Of a stretch of DNA of 9,430 nucleotides, positions 1 through 5,929 are shown in pieces. The position numbers and the translations under genes are program-made. This stretch comes from JBEVEP01 sp040512755. Its GTDB lineage: Bacteria > Pseudomonadota > Alphaproteobacteria > Rhizobiales > Rhizobiaceae. Each line of letters opens with the position of its first letter. The stretch's first letter is position 1. The stretch is from assembly GCA_040512755.1 (NCBI GenBank), contig JBEVEP010000371.1, positions 1 to 9,430 on the forward strand. Direction: 5' to 3'. The notes beneath the pieces are model-generated. The model was not told the DNA's origin, made no database searches, and saw only the letters and a program-made list of their open reading frames with translations.

Positions 1-541
1 GAACCGAAAGGACAAGCCCGGCGACGACTGGGCCCAGCGCCATGGTGAGCGCTGAGGATGCGGCCCAGATGCCGATCGCCCTGCCCCGCTCGCTCCGCGG
101 GTAGGCTTTTGCGATGATCGCCAGGCTGCCGGGGACCATGATGGCAGCGCCAATCCCCTGGACTCCGCGCGCGGCGATCAGGATAGCCGGGGTAGGCGAA
201 AGTGCGCAGGCGATGGACGCCGCGACGAACAACCCGATTCCCGCGATGAACGTCCGCCGCAGTCCGAAATTGTCGCCGGCCGCACCGCCCGCGAGTATCA
301 GCGCGGACAGCGTGAGCGCATAGGCGTTCGAAATCCATTGCGCATCAGAGAGAGTAGCGCCGATGTCCGCGCGAATCGCCGGAATGGCGATCGGAACGAT
401 CGAGCCGTCGATGAATCCAACCGCCGAAGCGAGGATCGCGGCGACGAGAACAAAGACGCGCCTGGATTCGGGACAAAATGTTGTTGAAGCGAGCTCGTGA
501 TTCGCATCAGCAATCTGATCGAGGGTCGAACGTGACGACAT
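1..541 (-). CDS. MFS transporter, DHA2 (EmrB/QacA-like) family, N-terminal part
   Basis: This is the first 180 residues of an inner-membrane major facilitator transporter, open to the left edge of the window. Translation from the ATG at 541 gives a hydrophilic leader of about 27 residues and then alternating membrane segments (roughly 28-48, 66-88, 98-114, 117-142 and 155-177). Family motifs visible are an acidic residue in TM1 (FIDGSIVPIAIPAI, Asp45), motif A after TM2 (GGAAGDNFGLRRTF, 85-98), a motif-B-like RGVQGIGAAIM in TM4 (125-135) and an antiporter motif-C-like ALGPVVAG in TM5. This pattern fits the 14-helix DHA2 proton-antiporter group, which exports drugs or other small molecules. 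The substrate cannot be told from this fragment. No good Shine-Dalgarno precedes the ATG (the leader is pyrimidine-rich). The frame stays open for a further 29 codons upstream, with GTG and TTG codons, so the start is not certain. It is separated by 159 nt from the upstream transpeptidase gene and is probably a separate unit. Confidence 0.88.
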   Translation of the reverse strand, partial: MSSRSTLDQIADANHELASTTFCPESRRVFVLVAAILASAVGFIDGSIVPIAIPAIRADIGATLSDAQWISNAYALTLSALILAGGAAGDNFGLRRTFIAGIGLFVAASIACALSPTPAILIAARGVQGIGAAIMVPGSLAIIAKAYPRSERGRAIGIWAASSALTMALGPVVAGLVLSV

Positions 542-627
542 GGTGGACTTAATCGGCTGAAGCGGCAGATAGGGCAATGACCCAGCCTCGTCAGCGCATG
601 AGCACAAAGCCAACCGGTTGAATTGCA

Positions 628-655
628 CTTATGCGCAGATTGGGAGCGGGCTCAA
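628..655 (-). promoter_or_regulatory. Weak candidate sigma-70-type promoter for the MFS gene
   Basis: On the minus strand, TTGAGC (655-650) and CATAAG (633-628) are 16 nt apart and each matches four of six positions of the TTGACA/TATAAT consensus. It lies in the 159-nt gap (542-700) between the transpeptidase stop and the transporter start, where I see nothing else of substance. With matches this weak it is only a candidate. Confidence 0.2.
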
Positions 656-700
656 CTTCGGCAGCCGTCGCGGGTCATCGCTACGGGATAGCCGTCACCG

Positions 701-2089
701 CTATTCAACAAAAGCTACGGAAACGCCTTCCGTTACATTCTTTGCGAGCTCTTCGGCATCCCAATTGGTCAGGCGCACGCAACCATGGCTTTCGGTCTTG
801 CCAATCTTCGACGGATCGGGGGTTCCGTGGATACCGTATGTCGGCTCGGAAAGTGCAATCCAGACGCTTCCGACCGGACCATTCGGTCCAGGCGGAATTT
901 TCAGGATGCCGTGATTATCACCCTGTTTGAAGTTGATCCTGGGATTGTACGTGTAGTCTGGATTGAGCGCGACGCGGGAGACCGTGTGCGTTCCTGTTGG
1001 CGAGGGCGTATCCCCGGACCCGATCGTCGCGGGATAGGCGGCGACCAGCTTGCCGTCCGAATCGTAGGCGCGGACCTGCTTCTCTCCCTTGTCGGCGACG
1101 ATACGCGTGACTGGACGCTTCACCGGCGTGCCGACATTCGCGACGCGAATCACCGTACCCGGCCGGCCGAAATTCGCATCCGGGTTGAGGGCCTTCAGAT
1201 ATTTCTCATCCATATGGAAGCGCTCCGCGAGCATTTCCGATACGGACGTGTAGCTGAGACGTTCAAGTTTGGCCTTGTCGCCATAGTCCGCCGGAACTGC
1301 GGCTACGAACGGGCCTGCCGCATCGTTCGGGGTGATCGTGTAGTCAATGAACGCGTCACCGCCGCTGTCAGCCAGCGCTTTCTTGATTGCCACAGCATCC
1401 GTTGATCGCAGCACCTGCCCGGTCACTTCGAGATAGGCCGCCAGCGCCTTGTCGACATTGCCGCCGAAATGTCCATCGATCACGCCAGGCGAGACAGCCA
1501 TGCGATCAAGCAGGACCTGGAGTTCCGCTACCTCCTTGCGGGCTGCCGAAGTGACCGGCGGTTCGATCGTAGCGCCTGGATTGTTGGGCTCGACGATGAT
1601 TTCCGACGGCTGTTCGGGATAAGGAAGAATCTCGCCTCTGGCAGTGCGCTCCTCCGGGTAGGCCTCACGGCCATCCCCATCGCCCGGAAAAACCGGAAAC
1701 GAGTCGCGGGGATAGACCTGGTATTCGTCCCCATAGTCCTCGATCGGCGGGGCAGGACGGCGATCGTATTCCTCCATCTGGTCACGCTGGAGGCGTTCCA
1801 TATCCTGCGGATCGTCCAGATAATAGCGCTCGGGATGGGGATTGCGCCGCAGGGCGCGGCGGACCTGTCCGCGCGGCTGAATTGCCAGAATTTCACCAGT
1901 ATAGGCATCCACAATGACCTGGCGGCCCCTGCCGTCGTAGTAAATCTCGACGTCGCCGGCCTGAGCCAGTTTAAGACCGGACGGAGACAATGTTTCGCGC
2001 GAATCGCGTTCGGCCGGACGAGAGGCATGAGCGTCGAGAGGGCCTCCCGCCAAGAGGGCTAAAGCACCGATCATCATCCACTTGCTCAC
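701..2089 (-). CDS. Secreted L,D-transpeptidase (YkuD domain)
   Basis: A 462-residue exported cell-wall enzyme. The C-terminal YkuD catalytic domain (about 327-461) carries the family signature HGTPDPSKIGKTESHGCVRL (421-440), with His421, His435 and catalytic Cys437. YkuD enzymes make 3-3 (mDAP-mDAP) peptidoglycan cross-links or attach proteins to peptidoglycan in the periplasm; which one applies here cannot be seen. Residues 1-22 look like a signal peptide (hydrophobic core, AHA before the predicted cut). Next come a PepSY-like strand-rich segment (46-72), an acidic and proline-rich low-complexity stretch (about 83-180), a degenerate peptidoglycan-binding-like helix region (187-224) and a LysM-like segment (280-318). 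It is longer than minimal YkuD proteins because of these N-terminal parts. The start is a GTG at 2089, chosen because GGAGGA sits 5 nt upstream; the ATG four codons later is too far from it. It follows clpB but is separated by a terminator, so it is probably transcribed on its own. Confidence 0.92.
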   Translation of the reverse strand: MSKWMMIGALALLAGGPLDAHASRPAERDSRETLSPSGLKLAQAGDVEIYYDGRGRQVIVDAYTGEILAIQPRGQVRRALRRNPHPERYYLDDPQDMERLQRDQMEEYDRRPAPPIEDYGDEYQVYPRDSFPVFPGDGDGREAYPEERTARGEILPYPEQPSEIIVEPNNPGATIEPPVTSAARKEVAELQVLLDRMAVSPGVIDGHFGGNVDKALAAYLEVTGQVLRSTDAVAIKKALADSGGDAFIDYTITPNDAAGPFVAAVPADYGDKAKLERLSYTSVSEMLAERFHMDEKYLKALNPDANFGRPGTVIRVANVGTPVKRPVTRIVADKGEKQVRAYDSDGKLVAAYPATIGSGDTPSPTGTHTVSRVALNPDYTYNPRINFKQGDNHGILKIPPGPNGPVGSVWIALSEPTYGIHGTPDPSKIGKTESHGCVRLTNWDAEELAKNVTEGVSVAFVE

Positions 2090-2094
2090 AATGG

Positions 2095-2100
2095 TCCTCC
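2095..2100 (-). promoter_or_regulatory. Shine-Dalgarno site fixing the GTG start of the L,D-transpeptidase
   Basis: GGAGGA on the minus strand lies 5 nt before the GTG at 2089. That spacing suits the GTG and not the in-frame ATG at 2077, so it decides the start and gives the complete signal peptide with its Lys at position 3. Confidence 0.75.
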
Positions 2101-2103
2101 GGA

Positions 2104-2117
2104 CGCGAATTTTCGCG
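2104..2117 (-). repeat. Short inverted repeat in the L,D-transpeptidase leader
   Basis: CGCGAA and TTCGCG are perfect 6-nt arms around a 2-nt centre, only 4 nt upstream of the Shine-Dalgarno. It could be an mRNA hairpin or, as double-stranded DNA, an operator-like site. No function can be assigned from sequence. Confidence 0.5.
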
Positions 2118-2121
2118 AAGA

Positions 2122-2149
2122 GATCGGCATGTCACGGATGCTGCCGATC
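2122..2149 (-). repeat. 8-bp inverted repeat upstream of the L,D-transpeptidase gene
   Basis: GATCGGCA (2122-2129) and TGCCGATC (2142-2149) are perfect inverted arms separated by 12 nt. It lies between the clpB terminator and the transpeptidase start, in the only space available for that gene's promoter. No U-tract follows, so it is not an intrinsic terminator. It may be a regulator-binding site or a leader hairpin. I could not find a convincing -35/-10 pair around it. Confidence 0.5.
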
Positions 2150-2178
2150 AAAGCCGACCATTCAATAGGAACCGGGCA

Positions 2179-2209
2179 TGAAAATGGCCGGGAAGTGCGG
2201 CCATTTTCA
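2179..2209 (-). terminator. Intrinsic terminator of clpB
   Basis: The perfect 12-bp stem TGAAAATGGCCG / CGGCCATTTTCA closes a 7-nt loop and begins 24 nt after the clpB stop codon. The transcript's U-run (UUUU) lies in the distal arm at the stem base and is followed by CA, so the U-tract is short. Because the arms are AAAA/TTTT-flanked the hairpin could act on either strand, but only the minus strand has a gene feeding into it. Confidence 0.75.
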
Positions 2210-2233
2210 AAGTCGTGAACCTGCCGAGGCGCG

Positions 2234-4840
2234 TTATGCCGCCTCAACGGTTTCGCCGGCAAAAGGTTTCGCTCGGAAATTCAGCCGGTCGGAACCAGCC
2301 GTGATCTTGACGGTCGAACCGTCGAGGATTTCCCCAAGCAGAATTTTTTCGGCGAGCGGGTCCTGAAGTTCCTTCTGGATGACCCGCTTCAGAGGCCGTG
2401 CTCCATAGGCGGGGTCATAGCCCTTGTTCGCAAGCCAATCGATCGCCTCCGGATCGATGTCGAGCCGGATCTTGCGGTCGGAAAGAAGCTTCTCGAGCCC
2501 CTGGAGCTGGATTTCCACGATCTTGCCCATGTCCTGCCGGCGCAGCCGGTGGAACAGGATCACCTCGTCGACGCGGTTGAGGAATTCCGGCCGGAAGGAG
2601 GCCCGAACAACCGCCATCACTTCATCGCGGACCTTGTCGACATCCTCGCCCTCGCCGAGATTCACCAGGAATTCCCCGCCTAGATTGGATGTCATCACGA
2701 TCAGCGTGTTGCGGAAGTCCACGGTGCGGCCCTGTCCGTCGGTCAGGCGGCCGTCATCCAGAACCTGCAGCAGGACGTTGAAGACGTCGGGATGGGCCTT
2801 TTCGATCTCGTCGAACAGAACTACCTGATACGGTCGCCGGCGAACCGCTTCTGTCAGCGCCCCACCCTCTTCATAACCCACATAGCCCGGAGGCGCACCG
2901 ATGAGGCGAGCGACGGAGTGTTTCTCCATGAACTCCGACATGTCGACACGCACCATCGCGTGCTCGTCGTCGAACAGGAAGCTGGCAAGCGCCTTGGTGA
3001 GTTCCGTCTTGCCGACGCCGGTCGGGCCAAGGAACATGAACGAACCGATCGGACGGTTCGGATCCTGGAGACCCGCCCTTGCGCGGCGCACCGCCTTGGA
3101 CACGGCCTGAACGGCCTCACCCTGGCCGACGACCCGCTGGGCGAGTTCGTCTTCCATGCGCAGCAGCTTTTCGCGCTCGCCTTCCAGCATCTTGTCGACG
3201 GGAATTCCCGTCCAACGCGAGACGATGTGCGCAACATGGTCCGGCGTCACGGTCTCCTCAACCATGCCGCCCTTGCCGTCCTGCGTCTCGGCTTCTTTCA
3301 GCCGCTTCTCGAGTTCGGGTATCTTCCCATAGGCAAGTTCACCCGCGCGCTGAAACTCGCCCTTGCGCTGCGCAATCGCGAGTTCGTTGCGGGTCTCGTC
3401 GAGCTGCTTCTTCAGGTCTGCAGCAAGGCCGAGCTTTGCCTTTTCGGCCGCCCATGCAGCCGTCATCCGCGTCGATTCCTCTTCGAGGTTCGCCAATTCC
3501 TTCTCAAGCCGCGAAAGCCGATCCTTGGAAGCATCGTCCTTCTCAACCTTCAGCGCCTCACGCTCGATCTTGAGCTGCATGATGCGGCGATCGATCTCAT
3601 CGAGGGCTTCTGGCTTGGAATCCACCTGCATCCTGAGCCGGGACGCGGCTTCGTCCATAAGGTCTATCGCCTTGTCCGGCAGGAAGCGGTCGGTGATGTA
3701 GCGATTCGACAAGGTAGCGGCCGCGACCAGCGCCGAATCGGAGATGCGCACCTTGTGGTGCTGCTCGTACTTCTCCTTTAGGCCGCGAAGGATCGAAACT
3801 GTATCCTCGACGGTCGGTTCCTCCACGAAGACCGGCTGGAAACGGCGGGCGAGCGCAGCGTCCTTTTCGACATGCTTGCGATACTCGTCTAGCGTCGTGG
3901 CGCCCACGCAATGCAGCTCGCCCCTCGCGAGCGCAGGCTTCAAAAGGTTCGATGCATCCATCGCCCCGTCGGCCTTGCCGGCGCCGACCAGAGTATGCAT
4001 CTCGTCGATGAAGAGGATGATATTGCCGTCGGCCGCCGTGACTTCCGATAGAACGGCCTTGAGGCGCTCCTCGAACTCGCCACGGTATTTTGCACCGGCG
4101 ATGAGCGCGCCCATGTCGAGCGCCATCAACTGTTTGTCCTTCAGCGATTCCGGCACGTCGCCATTGACGATGCGCAGCGCCAGACCTTCGGCGATCGCCG
4201 TCTTGCCGACGCCGGGCTCGCCGATCAGCACGGGATTGTTCTTCGTCCGGCGCGAAAGCACCTGGATTGTGCGGCGAATCTCGTCGTCACGTCCAATGAC
4301 AGGATCAAGTCTGCCCGCGCGGGCATCAGCCGTGAGGTCGCGAGCATACTTCTTCAGCGCATCGTACCCTTGTTCCGCGCTCGCGGAATCCGCGGTCCGC
4401 CCCTTGCGGATGTCGTTGATGGCCTGATTCAGGGACTGCGCCGTGACGCCAGCCTTCGTAAGAATCTCTGCGCTTTTGGCGGATTTCTCGACGGCGAGCG
4501 CCGTCAACAGCCGCTCCACGGTGACAAAGCTGTCGCCGGCCTTCTTGGCAAGGTCCTCCGCGGTGGAGAACACCTTCGCCAGAGGCTGGGCAAGGTAAAG
4601 CTGTCCATTGCCGCCTTCGACGCGCGGCATCGCCTCAAGCGCAGTATCGACGCCGAGCCGCGCGTCCCGCGGCCGGCCGCCCGCCCGCTCGATCAGAGCG
4701 GCTGCGAGCCCCTCGTCATCGTCAATAAGGACTTTCAGAATATGCTCAGGCGTAAATTGCTGATGGTTTCTCGAGAGCGCGAGGGTCTGTGCCGACTGTA
4801 TGAACCCCCGGACACGCTCGGAGTATTTCTCTAGATTCAT
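2234..4840 (-). CDS. clpB: Chaperone protein ClpB (ATP-dependent protein disaggregase)
   Basis: An 868-residue cytoplasmic AAA+ hexamer that, with DnaK/DnaJ/GrpE, pulls polypeptides out of heat-induced aggregates. Domains in order: Clp N domain (about 1-145); first AAA+ module with Walker A GEPGVGKT (207-214), pore loop KYRGEFEE (251-258), Walker B LFIDE (276-280) and arginine-finger pair in ALARRF (329-334); the ClpB-specific coiled-coil middle domain (about 405-525), which separates it from ClpA and ClpC; second AAA+ module with Walker A GPTGVGKT (605-612), Walker B VVLFDE (673-678), pore loop GYVGYE (652-657), arginine finger in FLNRVDE and sensor-2 GARPLKR (813-819). All catalytic residues are present and the length is normal for the family. 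No IGF/L ClpP-docking loop is evident, as expected of a non-proteolytic disaggregase. The ATG at 4840 has AAGGAGA 5 nt upstream. A heat-shock-type promoter precedes it and a hairpin terminator follows, so it appears monocistronic. Confidence 0.98.
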   Translation of the reverse strand: MNLEKYSERVRGFIQSAQTLALSRNHQQFTPEHILKVLIDDDEGLAAALIERAGGRPRDARLGVDTALEAMPRVEGGNGQLYLAQPLAKVFSTAEDLAKKAGDSFVTVERLLTALAVEKSAKSAEILTKAGVTAQSLNQAINDIRKGRTADSASAEQGYDALKKYARDLTADARAGRLDPVIGRDDEIRRTIQVLSRRTKNNPVLIGEPGVGKTAIAEGLALRIVNGDVPESLKDKQLMALDMGALIAGAKYRGEFEERLKAVLSEVTAADGNIILFIDEMHTLVGAGKADGAMDASNLLKPALARGELHCVGATTLDEYRKHVEKDAALARRFQPVFVEEPTVEDTVSILRGLKEKYEQHHKVRISDSALVAAATLSNRYITDRFLPDKAIDLMDEAASRLRMQVDSKPEALDEIDRRIMQLKIEREALKVEKDDASKDRLSRLEKELANLEEESTRMTAAWAAEKAKLGLAADLKKQLDETRNELAIAQRKGEFQRAGELAYGKIPELEKRLKEAETQDGKGGMVEETVTPDHVAHIVSRWTGIPVDKMLEGEREKLLRMEDELAQRVVGQGEAVQAVSKAVRRARAGLQDPNRPIGSFMFLGPTGVGKTELTKALASFLFDDEHAMVRVDMSEFMEKHSVARLIGAPPGYVGYEEGGALTEAVRRRPYQVVLFDEIEKAHPDVFNVLLQVLDDGRLTDGQGRTVDFRNTLIVMTSNLGGEFLVNLGEGEDVDKVRDEVMAVVRASFRPEFLNRVDEVILFHRLRRQDMGKIVEIQLQGLEKLLSDRKIRLDIDPEAIDWLANKGYDPAYGARPLKRVIQKELQDPLAEKILLGEILDGSTVKITAGSDRLNFRAKPFAGETVEAA

Positions 4841-4853
4841 ATCCGTCTCCTTC

Positions 4854-4883
4854 GATCACCGGCCCGCTTTGCGGCGCCGGATC
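4854..4883 (-). other. Hairpin in the clpB 5' leader, adjoining the Shine-Dalgarno
   Basis: In the mRNA sense, GATC-CGGC-(G)-CCGC pairs with GCGG-GCCG-(GU)-GATC around an AAA loop: 12 base pairs with one small bulge on each side. The 3' arm ends one nucleotide before AAGGAGA (4852-4846), so the ribosome site lies immediately against the stem but not inside it. A structured leader next to the ribosome site could tune translation. This is inference from pairing alone. Confidence 0.5.
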
Positions 4884-4896
4884 AGCTTGCGGTGAC

Positions 4897-4919
4897 GGGC
4901 CCGCTCGAAAGCCGGGCCC
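4897..4919 (-). other. GC hairpin near the 5' end of the clpB transcript
   Basis: Perfect 7-nt arms GGGCCCG / CGGGCCC surround a 9-nt loop. If transcription starts near 4924, as the upstream promoter predicts, this stem would sit within about 5 nt of the 5' end of the mRNA, where stems often protect transcripts from decay. No U-tract follows, so it is not a terminator. Confidence 0.45.
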
Positions 4920-4930
4920 AGTTGAACGAG

Positions 4931-4959
4931 ATATGGGTGCCTGGTGAGGGATCCTCAAG
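4931..4959 (-). promoter_or_regulatory. Heat-shock (sigma-32/RpoH-type) promoter of clpB
   Basis: On the minus strand CTTGAG (4959-4954) is followed, after a spacing typical of sigma-32 sites, by ACCCATAT (4938-4931). The E. coli sigma-32 consensus is CTTGAA with CCCCATNT, so both elements match except one base each. It lies 90 nt upstream of the clpB start and 15 nt beyond the U-tract of the preceding terminator, and predicts a start site near 4924 and a leader of about 83 nt. ClpB is a classical RpoH-regulon gene, which supports the call. Confidence 0.72.
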
Positions 4960-4974
4960 GCAGAATACCGCAAC

Positions 4975-5004
4975 AAAAAGGCGGGAACCCATAGGTCCCC
5001 GCCT
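4975..5004 (-). terminator. Intrinsic terminator of the DUF4167 gene
   Basis: In the transcript sense, GGCGGGGACC and GGUUCCCGCC form a 10-bp stem (one G-U pair, plus one flanking A-U pair) closed by a 4-nt loop and followed directly by UUUUUGUUG. It starts 30 nt after the stop codon of the DUF4167 gene. This is a textbook Rho-independent terminator and isolates clpB from the genes to its right. Confidence 0.92.
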
Positions 5005-5033
5005 CACACGAAAGCCTGGAATTATCCGGCCGA

Positions 5034-5696
5034 TCAGCTCTCGACGTCGGCAAGAGCAGTGTCGCCGCCGGTGGCCTCAGCTTCAGTCTCTGGTAAAGCG
5101 TCGGCGTCTGCGGCTGCCTGCCGGCTGTCGGCATTGTCCTGATCTGGACGTCGGCCACGGCGCGGGCGCCGTTGGCGGCGCGGTTGGGCTTCCTCGCCTA
5201 CCTCGCCATGCGCCGCCGGCGCGCCGCCGGCTTCAGCGTCGCGGCGTTCGTTACCTTGGTTGACAGCCTCCGGATTAAGCGCCACTTCCGCCGGCGTGCC
5301 TTCGATGACAGGCTGCGGACCGGAGCCGTTGCTCACCGGCGCGGGCGTCTCCACGGCGTTGCCTGCCGTTTCGAGTTCGTCATCGGCATCGTCGTCAGCA
5401 TCTTCGCGCGAATCACGGGCATGCTGGATCGGCATCTGCGCCAGTGCGGCCGCTATGATGCGATTGTAATGCTCGGCGTGCTGCAGATAGTTCTCCGCCA
5501 TCACCCGATCGCCAGAGCTTTGAGCATCGCGCGCAAGTGTGGTGTATTTTTCCGCAATCTGCTGGGCGGAGCCACGGATTTTGACATCCGGACCATTGCT
5601 CTCGTAGTTGCGCGTGAGGGGATTGGGGCCTCTACGGTTGTTGTTATTGTTGTTGTTGCGACCCCGCATCCGCCGGTTTTGCTGTTGTGGCCTCAT
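5034..5696 (-). CDS. DUF4167 domain-containing protein, function unknown
   Basis: A 220-residue protein of the DUF4167 family, for which I know no established function. The N terminus is basic and low-complexity: RMRGR (9-13), seven consecutive Asn (14-20), then RRGPNPLTRNYESNGPDVKIRG, the conserved family core, with a helical stretch to about residue 86 rich in Ala, His and Tyr. The remainder looks disordered: an acidic run DADDDADDELE (99-109), a Pro/Ala/Gly linker, an arginine cluster RRQRRPRRGRR (173-183) and an acidic tail. There is no signal peptide or membrane segment, so it is probably cytoplasmic. The RGR and arginine-rich parts suggest nucleic-acid or ribosome contact, but that is inference. 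I chose the ATG at 5696 because family members begin MRP-x-QQN and GAAGAGA lies 5 nt upstream; a GTG at 5738 would add 14 non-family residues. It sits downstream of prmC across a 233-nt gap and ends in its own terminator. Confidence 0.9.
   Translation of the reverse strand: MRPQQQNRRMRGRNNNNNNNRRGPNPLTRNYESNGPDVKIRGSAQQIAEKYTTLARDAQSSGDRVMAENYLQHAEHYNRIIAAALAQMPIQHARDSREDADDDADDELETAGNAVETPAPVSNGSGPQPVIEGTPAEVALNPEAVNQGNERRDAEAGGAPAAHGEVGEEAQPRRQRRPRRGRRPDQDNADSRQAAADADALPETEAEATGGDTALADVES
5210..5231. repeat. 11-bp perfect tandem repeat (two copies) inside the DUF4167 gene
   Basis: GCGCCGCCGGC occurs twice back to back (5210-5220 and 5221-5231). It encodes part of the Ala/Gly/Pro linker (EAGGAPAAHG). 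As 11 is not a multiple of three, gain or loss of one copy would shift the frame and alter the arginine cluster and acidic tail. Confidence 0.85.
5638..5658. repeat. Trinucleotide (AAC/AAT) repeat encoding seven Asn
   Basis: Seven consecutive Asn codons (six AAC and one AAT on the minus strand) make residues 14-20 of the DUF4167 protein. Length change here would keep the frame and alter only the number of Asn. Runs of Asn at this place are common in the family as I recall it. Confidence 0.9.
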
Positions 5697-5753
5697 TCGA
5701 TTCTCTTCGTGTTGAAAAATTGTCCGCGGACGGCGCACCTGTCAGCCGTTCTG

Positions 5754-5782
5754 TTTATTCTGCCGGTTTTCGCCCGCATCAA
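5754..5782 (-). promoter_or_regulatory. Candidate sigma-70-type promoter of the DUF4167 gene
   Basis: In the 233-nt gap after prmC, TTGATG (5782-5777) and AATAAA (5759-5754) are 17 nt apart, each matching four of six consensus positions. The predicted start near 5747 would leave a leader of about 50 nt before the ATG at 5696. The rest of the gap shows no further gene, and no convincing terminator follows prmC, so read-through from the prfA-prmC operon is also possible. Confidence 0.3.
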
Positions 5783-5929
5783 TCGCGCTGGCGCCGCGTG
5801 CCATCCTGCTCCGGTCCATGTCAATCCGGACGATCCCCGCACGAAGCTAAGGCGTCATTTACGCAAGAAGGCAGCTTGTTTCTACGGGAACCGAATTGAT
5901 AACAGCACTGCCTGCTTCGTCTCATCCGG

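Noticed and set aside
687..704. Small hairpin (ATAGC / GCTAT arms) at the stop codon of the L,D-transpeptidase gene.
   Set aside because: The stem has only five pairs, overlaps the stop codon and has no U-tract after it, so it is not a credible terminator.
785..2062. Plus-strand open frames of 206 and 197 codons opposite the L,D-transpeptidase gene.
   Set aside because: They are antisense to a gene with an intact YkuD signature and have no domain features.
2792..3781. Open frame of 329 codons on the plus strand opposite clpB.
   Set aside because: It lies wholly inside clpB, whose protein has all AAA+ motifs. Long antisense frames are expected in GC-rich coding DNA, and the translation shows no recognisable domain.
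5722..5731. 10-bp palindrome GTCCGCGGAC in the DUF4167 leader.
   Set aside because: Short perfect palindromes of G and C are expected by chance in sequence of this composition, and no second copy is seen nearby.
5697..5738. A 14-codon N-terminal extension of the DUF4167 protein from a GTG at 5738.
   Set aside because: The family N terminus begins at the ATG at 5696, which has a purine-rich ribosome site; the GTG would also lie within about 10 nt of the predicted transcription start.
5796..5824. A perfect TTGACA (-35-like) on the minus strand at 5824-5819.
   Set aside because: At 16-19 nt spacing the sequence is GC-rich (GCACGC) and gives no acceptable -10 element.
5870..5921. AGGCAG and CTGCCT arms downstream of prmC as a possible terminator.
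   Set aside because: The loop would be about 36 nt, the stem is only six pairs and there is no U-run.
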